Source: a virus
Virus record (IMG/VR): IMGVR_UViG_3300027754_000132
Location: 1-51,388 of that record
Length of the DNA: 51,388 nt
Reading direction: 5' to 3' (one strand)
Shown: one piece after another, positions 1 through 8,438 of the stretch
How the letters are laid out: each line of letters starts with the position of its first letter
How positions within the stretch are numbered: position 1 is the first letter of the stretch
Notes under the pieces: generated by a model
What the model was told of the DNA's origin: nothing
What the model saw: only the letters and a program-made list of their open reading frames with translations
The model's database searches: none
Position numbers and translations under genes: made by a program

Positions 1-593
1 GTAATTGTTACATCACCAACATCATCCAAAATAGAAACGCTTGGAATTGCAGCCCAAGCCAGACCTGTAGAAGTTGAAGAGTTAGCTTTTAAGAAATAAC
101 CATCTGTTCCCACTGCAAGACGACCAATTGTATTATCAGCCGTTCCTGCAATTAAATCACCCTTTGCATCAATCGTGTTAAGAAGAGCATTGATTGGGAC
201 TGCGCCAATTTCTGTCCACGCAGAACTGTAATAAACATAAGTCCCGCCGTTGAGGGAGTTAAACCATATTTGACCAGCTATAGGAGAAGATGGTGCGGTG
301 TCGGAGACCATTGCAGCCATTCCTGATGCACCGACTTCAACCCAGTAAGAATCATAATAAACAAATGTTTGAGCAGTATCTGTCTTAAACCACAAAGCAC
401 CATCTGCCGGAGAGACTGGGGCAGTTAACGAGTTAGTAACACCTCCGCTTTGTGAAGCAGGCGCAAATTTAGTGCCATCAAATTTTAATACTTGGTTAGA
501 GGTGGCGCCAGAAGGATCAATTTGGACGCCATTGATCGTGGCGGTGTCGCCAACGATTAAGCTGTTCTTGACTACAAAATTTTTATTTGCCAC
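1..593 (-). CDS. repetitive tail fibre protein, 3' end outside window
   Basis: Open frame from a GTG at 593 running off the left edge, about 197 codons visible. There is no ATG. The GTG is chosen because an AGAGGG ribosome site lies upstream and the reading starts V-A-N-K-N-F with no earlier in-frame option that fits. The protein carries the motifs G-V-Q-I-D-P-S-G-A, N-Q-V-L-K-F-D-G-T-K-F-A-P, DAKGDLIAGTADNT and LDDVGDVTI, which recur almost unchanged in the neighbouring 1.1-kb-residue fibre gene. It is therefore a member of the same modular fibre family, probably a distal tail appendage. An extended -10 promoter overlaps the stop of the upstream gene. Family assignment is good. The receptor or exact position in the particle is unknown. 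Confidence 0.85.
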   Translation of the reverse strand, partial: MANKNFVVKNSLIVGDTATINGVQIDPSGATSNQVLKFDGTKFAPASQSGGVTNSLTAPVSPADGALWFKTDTAQTFVYYDSYWVEVGASGMAAMVSDTAPSSPIAGQIWFNSLNGGTYVYYSSAWTEIGAVPINALLNTIDAKGDLIAGTADNTIGRLAVGTDGYFLKANSSTSTGLAWAAIPSVSILDDVGDVTI

Positions 594-639
594 TAAAGTT
601 CACTGTCCCTCTAGTTTTATGTTTTAAAACTTAACTACT

Positions 640-648
640 ATTATATCA
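640..648 (-). promoter_or_regulatory. extended -10 promoter TGATATAAT
   Basis: On the minus strand the perfect extended -10 sequence TGATATAAT lies about 50 bases before the GTG start of the fibre gene that runs to the left edge. Its TG is part of the TGA stop codon of the upstream fibre gene. Predicted transcription start is near 633, giving a leader of about 40 bases that contains the AGAGGG ribosome site. No clear -35 is visible, as is usual for extended -10 promoters. Confidence 0.55.
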
Positions 649-3600
649 CACTGCTATAAGTGTTCTTGCTACCTTGACTGTTGCACTTGTTGTTGCGGCA
701 TCCGTAATGGTAACTCTTAATAATACGTTTGATCCGGAAATTGAAGTTGATACTGTTAAAGGAATAACTGTTCCGCCCAATTCAATCACTGCGTATTCTG
801 ACAAGTAAGATGTTGTTCCATCATGGGCCAACAAAACTTCTGAAGTCGTATATTTTGAACCTTGAGTTACTTGCACAAGATACTTAGCTGTTCTATAAAC
901 TGTCTTGTCAAAGCTATCAACTGTTGTAATTGTATTAAGAGTTATTGCTTGAGTTGAAGTATTAAGTTCACCAGTTCCAGAATCAAGTGTTATTGCTCCA
1001 GTAGCTATGCTACCAAAGGTCACTGCTGCGTTAGTCGCAACATCCTGACCTATTGAAAGGCTAATTGTATTAGCGCCATCGTTATAGGCCTTGGTTACAC
1101 CCGTACCTGCGGTTATCGCGCTTTCTACGGCGTCCTGAGCTGCCTCAGAGAAGTCTGATATCTTTGCTGCTGTTAAAGTAGTAAAAGTAAGATCTCCAGA
1201 ACCATTGGTCATCAAGACTGAACCGTTAGCTCCATCAGCACCTACTGCCGAAATAATTGATGCTTCTGTAGTCCCAACAATCGTTGTGAAGTCTAATACT
1301 CCAGAACCGTTTGTTGTAATTGCTTGACCAGCAGTTCCGTCACCACCAGCGGCAGCGATTACTGCTGCTGCGGTAACTTGGGCAGCGGCCGTATTGCTAG
1401 TAATGATGTTGTAATAGTTCGTTCCATCGTTAGTTGTTTGCCATGTATCAGTGGTTTCATTCCACTGTAATGCAACATTTGTTGATGTTCCACGCTCAAT
1501 CTCAATACCAGCATTAGCTGATGGAGTGCCAGCCTCACCGGAGTTAAGGGTGATGAGATTATCTTCAAGAAGAATTTGTGTTGTATTAACTGTTGTCGTG
1601 TTACCGCTAACTGTTAAATCTCCAGTAACAACAAGGTTGTTTGAAATCGTAACATTAGCTGGGAGACTAAGTGTTACCGCACCAACGCCAGAGTTCGATA
1701 CTGTAATTTCATTTGCTGTTCCAGTCAATCCAGTAACAAGGTTTGTAGCCCTATCGCTAATTTGTGAAGCTGTTACTGAGATTGTTGTATTCGCAGCAGC
1801 CGTTAGGCGGCCTTGTGCATCTACCGTGAAAGTTCCAACAGTGCCTGCACCGCCATAAGAACCAGCCGCAACAGCTGTCGAAGCTAAGTTAAGAGTAACT
1901 GCACCAGAAGATCCACCACCTGTTAAACCAGTTCCTGCTGTTACTGCAGAAATGTCGCCAACTTCAATTGGAGTATTAATCCAAGCTGTACCATTCCACT
2001 TGAGGAAATCTCCGCTTGTGGCAGAAGTAATAGTGACATCACCAATATCATCAAGGTTGTTGATGGTTGGGATTGAAGCCCACTCAACGCCAGTGGCTGT
2101 TGTAGAGTTAGCCTTCAAGAAGTAGCCATTTGTGCCAACAGAAAGTATTGCTGGAGTATTATCAGCACTACCAACTATTAAGTCACCCTTGGCATTGATG
2201 TCAGCCTTAACGATTGCCACGGAACCAAAGTCTGACACCTGGCTAGCAGTAATACTAATAGCAGCATTAGAAGCCGCTGTAAGGCGTCCCTGAGCGTCTA
2301 CAGTGAACGTTGCCACGGTATTCGCATTTCCATAGCCACCAGCTGTTACAGCTGTGCTATCAAGGTTTAAGGTAATTGTGTCAGTTGCGCCTGCAACAGA
2401 ACTCAAACCAGTGCCACCCGAAATTGTTAAAGTATCGGTACCCGAGCTAATAGTTTGGCTTGTTCCAGAATCACCAGCAACCGTAAATGATGTTGCTACG
2501 TTTGCAATGTCTGAATTGCTAGCAATGTTAACGTAAGTGGTCCCATCATTTGTAAATGTCCATTTATCCGTAGTTTCATTCCAAAGAATAGCTACATCTG
2601 TCGATGTTCCTCTATTAATTTCTACGCCACCATTTAATGTTGGGGCACCTGTAACACCAGAGTTTAATGTAATAATATTATCTTCAACGTTCAACTGTTC
2701 AGTATTAACAGTTGTCGTATTGCCACTAACTGTCAAGTTTCCACCAACAACAACATCTCCAGTTGTTGTAATTTGTGCAAATGTTACTGAAGCGCCTGTG
2801 CCTACTGCTTGGCCAATAGCAATTGTTGGAGTAGCAGTCTCACCAGAGTTATTGGTAAGCGTTACGCCAGTACCAGCAACAAGTGAAGAAACATAGTCTC
2901 CAGTTGTTTTTGTTCCAAGAGCAACTGTGTTGTCTGGCAATGTAACAGTACCAGTGAAAGTTGGTGAGGCTAAGTTTGCCTTTAAGTCAAGAGCTGTTTG
3001 TTGGGCGGTGGAAACAGGTTTGTTTGCATCCGACGTATTATCAACGTTTGCAAGACCAACGCTTGATTTTGTTAGATCGGTAACTTGTGATGCGGTGATT
3101 GCAATAGCTGAGTTAGCAGCTGCGGTCAAACGACCTTGAGCATCAACAGTGAATGTTCCTACAGAAGACGAGCTACCATAGCTAGCAGCAGAAACTGCAG
3201 TGCTATCAAGATTTAAAGTAATCGTATCAGTATTAGAGGTTACTGACGTTAAACCAGTTCCACCTGCAATGGTGAACGTATCTCCAGCTGTAGTTGAATT
3301 ACCGGTTGTAATAGTTTTGCTACCACCTGAATCGCCATTAATTTCAAAAGATCTTACAGCTGCATTCGTATAGATTTGCGCATTAGCATAAGCTGTTCCA
3401 GCAGCAGTTGCCGCTGCACCATAGGCATCAAACGTATTTGCTGTTACTGCTATTGTTGGAGTAGAACCTTCGCCAGAGTTATTTGTAAGGGTGATTGCAG
3501 TTCCGGCTACTAAGCTAGAAACATAATCTCCAATAGTATCCGTTGAAAGATTTACTGCATCATTGATCCAAACTGAACCGTTATAACGGAGGAAGTCTCC

Positions 3601-4116
3601 ATTGGCAGCTGAAGAAAGAGTAACGTCACCCAAGTCATCAATTGAAGCTATTGTAACAGTGGAGCCAGCAACAGCTGCATAAACGCCCACTCTTACTGAG
3701 CTAGCAGAAGGAGCTGCAGAAAAATCTAAAGTAACTGCTGAAGTTGTTGTGGCTTCCCAGCGAACTTCAATAACCTCATATGGACTTGCCGCATTGCGCG
3801 CAACAACAACAACATCTCTTGTTCCCAAGGAGTGAGTAATGGTAAATGTAGTAGCAGTTCCATCACCAATCGTTGAAGTGTAAACCGTACCAGCTAAACC
3901 GGTATCTGTGCCAGGAGCAAACTTAGTGCCATCAAACTTCAAAACTTGATTAGTTGTCGCGCCAACAGGATCAATCTGTATGCCACCAACTGTTAAAGCT
4001 GTTGTAATTGCAACAGAGGAAGGAAGAGAAAGAGTATATACACCTGATGTGGCATTTGCTGATACGGCTATTTGACTTGCCGTGCCAACAACGTTAGATA
4101 TTAAATTAACTCCGTA
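646..4116 (-). CDS. giant repetitive tail fibre protein (main reading frame, no normal start)
   Basis: The frame is open from 4116 down to a TGA at 646, about 1,156 codons. The first usable start-like codon is a TTG at 3942, but it sits inside the conserved N-Q-V-L-K-F-D-G-T-K-F-A-P motif, so it is not the true N terminus. Upstream in the same frame are fibre-like segments (G-T-A-S-Q-I-A-V-S, G-G-I-Q-I-D-P). The missing N terminus is probably the 56-aa ORF just upstream in another frame. The protein is low-complexity Thr/Ala/Gly/Val and made of shuffled modules: FTVDAQGRLTAA, ITASQVSD, DLTVSGNTTTVNT, EDNIITLNSG, WNETTDKW and LDDIGDVTITS each occur two or more times. Such repeats are typical of trimeric beta-fibre shafts in long tail fibres. 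It is an appendage protein with no enzymatic motif seen. Confidence 0.85.
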   Translation of the reverse strand, partial: YGVNLISNVVGTASQIAVSANATSGVYTLSLPSSVAITTALTVGGIQIDPVGATTNQVLKFDGTKFAPGTDTGLAGTVYTSTIGDGTATTFTITHSLGTRDVVVVARNAASPYEVIEVRWEATTTSAVTLDFSAAPSASSVRVGVYAAVAGSTVTIASIDDLGDVTLSSAANGDFLRYNGSVWINDAVNLSTDTIGDYVSSLVAGTAITLTNNSGEGSTPTIAVTANTFDAYGAAATAAGTAYANAQIYTNAAVRSFEINGDSGGSKTITTGNSTTAGDTFTIAGGTGLTSVTSNTDTITLNLDSTAVSAASYGSSSSVGTFTVDAQGRLTAAANSAIAITASQVTDLTKSSVGLANVDNTSDANKPVSTAQQTALDLKANLASPTFTGTVTLPDNTVALGTKTTGDYVSSLVAGTGVTLTNNSGETATPTIAIGQAVGTGASVTFAQITTTGDVVVGGNLTVSGNTTTVNTEQLNVEDNIITLNSGVTGAPTLNGGVEINRGTSTDVAILWNETTDKWTFTNDGTTYVNIASNSDIANVATSFTVAGDSGTSQTISSGTDTLTISGGTGLSSVAGATDTITLNLDSTAVTAGGYGNANTVATFTVDAQGRLTAASNAAISITASQVSDFGSVAIVKADINAKGDLIVGSADNTPAILSVGTNGYFLKANSTTATGVEWASIPTINNLDDIGDVTITSATSGDFLKWNGTAWINTPIEVGDISAVTAGTGLTGGGSSGAVTLNLASTAVAAGSYGGAGTVGTFTVDAQGRLTAAANTTISVTASQISDRATNLVTGLTGTANEITVSNSGVGAVTLSLPANVTISNNLVVTGDLTVSGNTTTVNTTQILLEDNLITLNSGEAGTPSANAGIEIERGTSTNVALQWNETTDTWQTTNDGTNYYNIITSNTAAAQVTAAAVIAAAGGDGTAGQAITTNGSGVLDFTTIVGTTEASIISAVGADGANGSVLMTNGSGDLTFTTLTAAKISDFSEAAQDAVESAITAGTGVTKAYNDGANTISLSIGQDVATNAAVTFGSIATGAITLDSGTGELNTSTQAITLNTITTVDSFDKTVYRTAKYLVQVTQGSKYTTSEVLLAHDGTTSYLSEYAVIELGGTVIPLTVSTSISGSNVLLRVTITDAATTSATVKVARTLIAV

Positions 4117-4276
4117 TTATAGCATCGGCTGTTTTGTTCTTGTAGAATAATTTACCGTCAACAACGTTAATCGCCAATTCGCCCTCAGCAAGTGAAGATG
4201 GGGTGTTAGCAGCTTCATCTGACCTTTTAATTAAAAGCGTGTTATTTGTCGCGAATTTAGAACCACTATAAGCCAC
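4106..4276 (-). CDS. N-terminal fragment of tail fibre, 56 aa, followed by a frame change
   Basis: A GTG start at 4276 follows a GAAGAGG ribosome site and gives 56 residues ending at a TAA (4108-4106). The N terminus (A-Y-S-G-S-K-F-A-T-N-N-T-L-L-I-K-R-S) followed by A-E-G-E-L-A-I-N and D-G-K-L-F-Y-K-N resembles the attachment segment of the 441-aa fibre (N-T-L-R-I-K-R-R ... N-A-E-L-A-Y-N ... D-V-L-Y-Y). The downstream 1.1-kb-residue frame overlaps its end by about 10 bases in the +1 frame. The two pieces read as one protein split by a one-base shift. It could be a real interruption, a programmed shift, or an assembly error. Confidence 0.6.
   Translation of the reverse strand: MAYSGSKFATNNTLLIKRSDEAANTPSSLAEGELAINVVDGKLFYKNKTADAIIRS
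4116..4124 (-). promoter_or_regulatory. extended -10-like TGCTATAAT at the fibre frame break
   Basis: Minus-strand TGCTATAAT lies exactly where the two fibre frames overlap. It is followed by ACGGAG, which looks like a ribosome site, but no normal start codon follows at a useful distance in the main frame (an ATA would fit). It may be chance within coding sequence. Confidence 0.25.
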
Positions 4277-4311
4277 GGATTACCTCTTCCCTATTGTACG
4301 TTAATTCTTGT

Positions 4312-4317
4312 ATTATA
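4312..4317 (-). promoter_or_regulatory. -10 promoter TATAAT for the fibre gene
   Basis: TATAAT on the minus strand, preceded by ATTAC, about 36 bases before the GTG at 4276. The same ATTACTATAAT string occurs before the small basic-protein gene near 38.2 kb. The predicted leader of about 30 bases contains the GAAGAGG ribosome site. The 4277-4448 gap holds only this promoter and AT-rich sequence. Confidence 0.5.
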
Positions 4318-4448
4318 GTAATCATATCATAAATATTAGATAGTTTAAAACTAAAAAAATATTTAATTACTCTTGATATTAACCCAAAAGCCTATAATCA
4401 ACCCGCCATTACTTCTAAGTATTTAAGATAGCTTTCACTAAAAATGAA

Positions 4449-5087
4449 TTAACCTGCGTAACCGCCTGCTTTATGGTTTGTGTCATTGTAATCAAACATT
4501 GTTACAGCAGAATATTTAACTCCTGATTTCACTGGCAGCGAGGCATGAGAGTAAATAAACGTTGATGGGAATACCACAATGTCGCCTACTTCTGGTTTAA
4601 TTGTTTGGTTTAAATGATTGAACCAAAGTTCCCCACCTTCATAATCGTCATTTAAATAAGCGACAGTAGACACTGTACATATATAGGAAAAACCGTGGTC
4701 TGAATGGACATCAAAGTGCTCACCAACGCCATACTTTACAAAGTTGACTGCTTCCATATATGTCATGTCCAACTTGTAAAACTGCGAAAAATTCTCTACA
4801 CATAATCCGATTGACATAACTATTTCATCATATGCTTTTTTAAACTCGCTGTATTGTTCGCTTATTCCCCAAACCATATCCGAAGATAATTTACAATCCC
4901 AACAATTTCTGTAATCAGGCATTAGTTGGTTGTGCCCGACCATTGCTTGTTTCCATCTTAATGTTTGGTGTGAATTTTTGTCTATAAAAGAAGTAATTGT
5001 CTGTAAAATTTCACCGCAATTTGGTATGGCGTCCTTGTATACTCGAACGCCCATTTCTTCTGCTCCCAAATGCTGATAATTAAGCAT
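4449..5087 (-). CDS. prolyl 4-hydroxylase-like 2OG-Fe(II) dioxygenase
   Basis: 212 aa. Double-stranded beta-helix dioxygenase signature: metal ligands H128-S-D130 (context H-F-D-V-H-S-D-H-G) and distal H181, with a lysine at K191 to bind 2-oxoglutarate. The C-terminal spacing H-x3-P-V-x2-G-x-K matches the prolyl 4-hydroxylase class, in which Lys replaces the Arg of most other subfamilies. YLNDDYEGGEL is the usual strand between the two halves. The expected reaction is Fe(II)- and 2-oxoglutarate-dependent hydroxylation of a protein side chain, probably proline. Three further dioxygenases, a glycosyltransferase and Pro-rich fibre proteins lie in the same direction upstream. The ATG start is two to three bases past the TGA of the preceding gene. 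The family is secure; the substrate is inferred. Confidence 0.88.
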   Translation of the reverse strand: MLNYQHLGAEEMGVRVYKDAIPNCGEILQTITSFIDKNSHQTLRWKQAMVGHNQLMPDYRNCWDCKLSSDMVWGISEQYSEFKKAYDEIVMSIGLCVENFSQFYKLDMTYMEAVNFVKYGVGEHFDVHSDHGFSYICTVSTVAYLNDDYEGGELWFNHLNQTIKPEVGDIVVFPSTFIYSHASLPVKSGVKYSAVTMFDYNDTNHKAGGYAG

Positions 5088-5090
5088 TTA

Positions 5091-5867
5091 TCATTTTTCT
5101 ACTGAACCCTTGGACCATTTACTTGTTTTGAATTCTTCATCCAATCGTTGTTTTTCCATTTCGCCCCATACGTCCTTACCATGTTTGTTTTGGTTTGCTA
5201 GCCATTCTTCACTGCCAACATATTCATAACCCCAAAACAATCTGATAAAAACTTTTTCACTAACTTTTGCTGCGTGCACGCCATGGTAATAGGGTGGGTG
5301 GGCAGGTAATATGAGGACATCACCCGCTTTGGGTTTGTAAATAAAGTAATCAAAATCAACATCATCTTTGAACACTTTGAAGGCTACTTCACCGCCCTCG
5401 TAGTCGTCGTTCAGGTATATCAAGCATGTAACCCAATGTTTGTATCCGGGGTTGTGTGTTTGCGCCATAATAAAATCCGTATGATAAGTCATCGCTGTTT
5501 TTTGGGTTGGTTCTTTGGCGTCATGTATCAAAAGGTATGGGGTTCCATGAGACCAGTTTGGGATGGTGACACCATATTTGTCTACATATTGTTTTGTGCA
5601 CTCGTAAAACAAATTGGATATTTGCTTAGCCAATGGATTTTTGAGACCATCAAAACGCTCATCCCATTGTTCTTGTGTTGGAAAGTTTTCTGTTTCAATC
5701 CATGAGTATTCAGTGAAGAATGTTTCTTTTCCAAGCGAATACCATGGTGTCCATGGTTTTACATATTTGACGTCCACAGTGATAGATTTTAAAAAATCTT
5801 GAGGGTTTTCTAAAGCATTTTCAAAAACCATGACCTTGGGGTAAAGTTCTTTTGTTTTCATGCCCAT
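5091..5867 (-). CDS. 2OG-Fe(II) dioxygenase (second of four)
   Basis: About 258 aa. I choose the ATG at 5867, which overlaps the TGA of the glycosyltransferase gene as TGATG. A TTG one codon earlier is also open. Metal motif H-T-D near residues 129-131, then LIYLNDDYEGGEV, K-P-K-A-G-D-V-L-I-L-P, and distal His in Y-Y-H-G-V-H. Ten residues after that His lies a lysine, with an Arg a little further (F-I-R-L-F-W), so the 2-oxoglutarate anchor could be either. The N-terminal 100 residues are Trp/Tyr-rich and unlike the other three copies. Expected function is side-chain hydroxylation. Substrate unknown. Confidence 0.85.
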   Translation of the reverse strand: MGMKTKELYPKVMVFENALENPQDFLKSITVDVKYVKPWTPWYSLGKETFFTEYSWIETENFPTQEQWDERFDGLKNPLAKQISNLFYECTKQYVDKYGVTIPNWSHGTPYLLIHDAKEPTQKTAMTYHTDFIMAQTHNPGYKHWVTCLIYLNDDYEGGEVAFKVFKDDVDFDYFIYKPKAGDVLILPAHPPYYHGVHAAKVSEKVFIRLFWGYEYVGSEEWLANQNKHGKDVWGEMEKQRLDEEFKTSKWSKGSVEK

Positions 5868-6520
5868 CAATTTCTACCGGTTGAGGGTTTTAATACTGAA
5901 TCTGCATACTGCCATTCTTCTACACTATCCCAAATTGCATGAGCCGCAAGGTGCCCCACTAATTTATGGTAATTATTCGTGATATCACAAAACCATTTTT
6001 CTTTAACGAAACAATCTACACTCAAAGAAAAGGGGACAAAAGTATGTGTCCAATGAACCGTTTCGCTTTTTTCATCAGAAATGCGGCAAATCATTTCATT
6101 GATTGCTGTTTCTAAAATTGGGTTATTAGGGCCTGCACCGAAAAACCAATTTTCCCAAATCAAACCCGTTGGTTGAGGATATGTGTTTTGAAAACCAACA
6201 AACATCTTTGAGTCGTCATAAAACTGAGTTATTTTGTTGACACATATTGAATCTAGGTCAGCATAAAATCCACCATGCTTGTTTAAATGTATGCATCGCC
6301 AAAAATCAGCACGGTTGTCTCCTCGTTTTATTCTGTTGTAAAGCAAGGCAGTATTAACCCCTGCTATTTTTTCTATGTCTTTTCTACACATTTCATCATC
6401 AAAATACTCATACTGCCAATCGGGATTATGGTAAATAAAACTTTTTTTGTATTCCTGCACATAATCAGGGATTGTGTTTTCTTCCCATTTTCCGCATTGG
6501 TAAATTATTTTAGGAATCAT
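5867..6520 (-). CDS. GT32-like glycosyltransferase with DxD motif
   Basis: 217 aa. Starts M-I-P-K-I-I-Y-Q-C-G and contains R-A-D-F-W-R-C-I-H-L-N-K-H-G-G-F-Y-A-D-L-D, the hallmark of the DXD-containing sugar-binding family (PF04488, OCH1/capsular type). D88 and D90 are the metal and nucleotide-sugar ligands. The expected reaction is transfer of a hexose or similar sugar from a nucleotide sugar. It lies between two dioxygenases with one-base or short overlaps, so it is co-translated with them. Inference: glycosylation of a hydroxylated virion protein, or of another surface target. Family call strong, acceptor unknown. Confidence 0.88.
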   Translation of the reverse strand: MIPKIIYQCGKWEENTIPDYVQEYKKSFIYHNPDWQYEYFDDEMCRKDIEKIAGVNTALLYNRIKRGDNRADFWRCIHLNKHGGFYADLDSICVNKITQFYDDSKMFVGFQNTYPQPTGLIWENWFFGAGPNNPILETAINEMICRISDEKSETVHWTHTFVPFSLSVDCFVKEKWFCDITNNYHKLVGHLAAHAIWDSVEEWQYADSVLKPSTGRN

Positions 6521-7022
6521 GATTCAGCAATGTTCTTTTGTCTCTTGTACCAAATACAAATGTAGTCAACATGTATCTTGTTCCTTTGGTAGTTGTATTA
6601 ACCATGTGGGGCTCGTTGGAGTCATGTATAACCAGACTGCCAGCAATTGGCTTTAAGGACTTGTTTAAATTTGGATACACGAGTTCCCCGCCATCAAAAT
6701 TTTCGTTTAAATATATTACGCAACCAAAATCAGTCACACCTGTTTCGTCGTCTTTGTGTTCCGCCATAAACCCTCCCTCTGCAAACCTAAGAATAGAATC
6801 AATGTTTAGTATGTGTGAGTAGTCACAAAAATATGAAGCGACTCGTTTGTTAACTAATTTCAATAAAGGTAATTCAAATTTTATAGGTAATCTGTTCTTC
6901 TCCCAAATACCCCCTTGGGGATTGGATTTATCAGACCATTCTTCTTCTGTTGCCGAATAAGCAATGCACAAAAGTTCAAGACATTCGCTTTCGTTCAGAA
7001 ATGAATCAATAGATAAAAGCAT
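6510..7022 (-). CDS. 2OG-Fe(II) dioxygenase (third of four, smallest)
   Basis: 170 aa, essentially only the catalytic core. H89-K-D91 (context M-A-E-H-K-D-D-E-T-G), CVIYLNENFDGGEL, distal H139 and R149 in K-G-T-R-Y. The H to R distance is ten residues, as in the 199-aa copy. It overlaps the downstream glycosyltransferase start by 11 bases. The short length and clean motifs suggest a functional hydroxylase with little extra substrate-binding structure. Confidence 0.86.
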   Translation of the reverse strand: MLLSIDSFLNESECLELLCIAYSATEEEWSDKSNPQGGIWEKNRLPIKFELPLLKLVNKRVASYFCDYSHILNIDSILRFAEGGFMAEHKDDETGVTDFGCVIYLNENFDGGELVYPNLNKSLKPIAGSLVIHDSNEPHMVNTTTKGTRYMLTTFVFGTRDKRTLLNHDS

Positions 7023-7028
7023 CCCAAA

Positions 7029-7625
7029 CTACTTAACGCAAATAACTTTCCAAAAAAACGGGATGGTGTATCTTGTCCCAGAAGTAACCGTTTTCACGCC
7101 GTGTGAATAATTTATGTCGCCGGGGAAAAATACTGCCATTCCCGCTTTAGGTTTTATTTGCAAAGATTGATGCGGGAAGTAAAGTTCACCACCACCAAAT
7201 TCTGAACCATCATTTATATAAATAACGGAAGCAAGGTCTTGGTCTTGTTGAGAATTTGGGCGTCCGTCTTGTAACTGCTTATCTGCATGAACTGGTTGGA
7301 AATCTCCGACTGCCCATTTGCAGATAGATAACCCATTTGGAATTGTCTCAACTGGGAAAACTGATTGAATGTTTTTTTTCATTCGAGAAAACAAATTGTG
7401 AAATAGCGGAAGCATTAATTGGTGAATGTTTAAATGTATTTTATCTTTATACCTAGAGTCTTCTTGATTCCCAGTCCAATCGGTAATAGTCGCTACATAT
7501 TCATTAAGATTTTTTACCTCGTCGCTTGTAGCAAAATTATCCACTATGTGAATATTCTTGGCGTCATTACCCCAATAACCTGGCGGTACTAAATCGGGCA
7601 ACGCCCTGCGTTCTAATGTATCCAT
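7029..7625 (-). CDS. 2OG-Fe(II) dioxygenase (fourth of four)
   Basis: 198 aa from the ATG at 7625; a TTG one codon earlier is also open. H-A-D metal motif at about residues 113-115 (Q-P-V-H-A-D-K), VIYINDGSEFGGGEL, P-K-A-G-M-A-V-F-F-P-G-D, then S-H-G-V with the distal His and G-T-R-Y with the 2-oxoglutarate Arg. A short N-terminal segment mentions an N-N-I-H-I-V-D-like strand typical of the family. It is first of the four in transcription order, right after the Cys-rich knuckle gene. Substrate unknown. Confidence 0.86.
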   Translation of the reverse strand: MDTLERRALPDLVPPGYWGNDAKNIHIVDNFATSDEVKNLNEYVATITDWTGNQEDSRYKDKIHLNIHQLMLPLFHNLFSRMKKNIQSVFPVETIPNGLSICKWAVGDFQPVHADKQLQDGRPNSQQDQDLASVIYINDGSEFGGGELYFPHQSLQIKPKAGMAVFFPGDINYSHGVKTVTSGTRYTIPFFWKVICVK

Positions 7626-7631
7626 CAATGG

Positions 7632-7859
7632 CTACCATTTACCCAAGGGGCAAACCGCCTGTTGAAGTTTTACTTTCAGCTTCATAAAACAACCGCACTC
7701 TTTACATTGGTGGGTTACTTTAAGGAGACTTGGGCATGCTTCACAAATTGCGTATCTCTTGTTCGCATCTGTTTCTGTTGAGCGTTCTTTGTTTTGATTC
7801 GATAAATCCCAAGGACGTGTAGTGCCTAGATTTTTCTTCCACTCTTGATACGCTGACAT
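7632..7859 (-). CDS. small Cys-rich knuckle protein
   Basis: 75 aa. Six cysteines: C39-x2-C42, C52-x2-C55-x-C57 and C70, ending C-P-L-G-K-W. The shape C-x2-C ... C-x2-C-G-C-F-M-K ... C-P-L-G-K-W is one I recognise from small proteins near dioxygenase genes in other phage genomes, but no function is established to my knowledge. Probably binds zinc or iron. Its position immediately before four iron enzymes makes an iron-handling or partner role an idea only. Confidence 0.75.
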   Translation of the reverse strand: MSAYQEWKKNLGTTRPWDLSNQNKERSTETDANKRYAICEACPSLLKVTHQCKECGCFMKLKVKLQQAVCPLGKW

Positions 7860-7883
7860 ATTATTTTTCCTTCGTAGTTTATT

Positions 7884-8402
7884 TTATTCTGTAAAAAATT
7901 GATTAGTCGTTTTGTTTACCCATGAGGCTGCAGCAGCAGATATCGCAATATCTTTATAAATGTCAGGAACTGCTATTGATGCACGTTGGGCTCTAGGCAT
8001 TTCAGCAAATTCTGCATCGGTAAACCCGTACTTACTTCCCTCTTCGGCAATAAATTTATCCTCTATGTACTTGAGCATTTTTGTTCCAAGTCCTTGACGT
8101 AGGTGGTCTGGGTGTGCCATAAAAATAAAAGGTTTTCGCTTGTTTGATTGGTCATAATATCTTCCTGAAATAAAAAGCAATTTTCCGTCTTCTCCTCGAT
8201 AAAAAATATAGTAGACATCTTGGTAGTCAGTATGACCAAACATGCTTGATTTTGCTGGAGCCACCAACTCGGTGAAACCTGGGGTGCCGTATTCACCAAA
8301 TCGTGTCTCAAAAGCATTCCAACCCTCAAAAAACATTTCTTCAGTTTGGTCAAAAGTTGCAGTGAGGTCCGTCCAAAAATCGTCTTTATTTATATCGCTC
8401 AT
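7884..8402 (-). CDS. GNAT-like N-acetyltransferase
   Basis: 172 aa. The central segment has a beta-strand F-I-F-M-A-H-P followed by R-Q-G-L-G-T-K-M-L-K-Y-I, which fits the acetyl-CoA pyrophosphate loop (Q/R-x-x-G-x-G/A) and following helix of the GNAT fold. The N-terminal 60 residues are acidic and aromatic. An extended -10 promoter lies just upstream. It begins the modification cassette, so the acceptor may be a virion or host-surface molecule. The fold call is moderate because only one motif is clear. Confidence 0.7.
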   Translation of the reverse strand: MSDINKDDFWTDLTATFDQTEEMFFEGWNAFETRFGEYGTPGFTELVAPAKSSMFGHTDYQDVYYIFYRGEDGKLLFISGRYYDQSNKRKPFIFMAHPDHLRQGLGTKMLKYIEDKFIAEEGSKYGFTDAEFAEMPRAQRASIAVPDIYKDIAISAAAASWVNKTTNQFFTE

Positions 8403-8438
8403 AATTTATATTCTTTCTTTTTTTTGTTCATTAAATTA

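Noticed and set aside
1451-1858. Plus-strand ORF opposite the fibre gene
   Set aside because: Shadow of the repetitive Thr/Ala/Val-rich minus-strand frame; no ribosome site and same pattern in many places.
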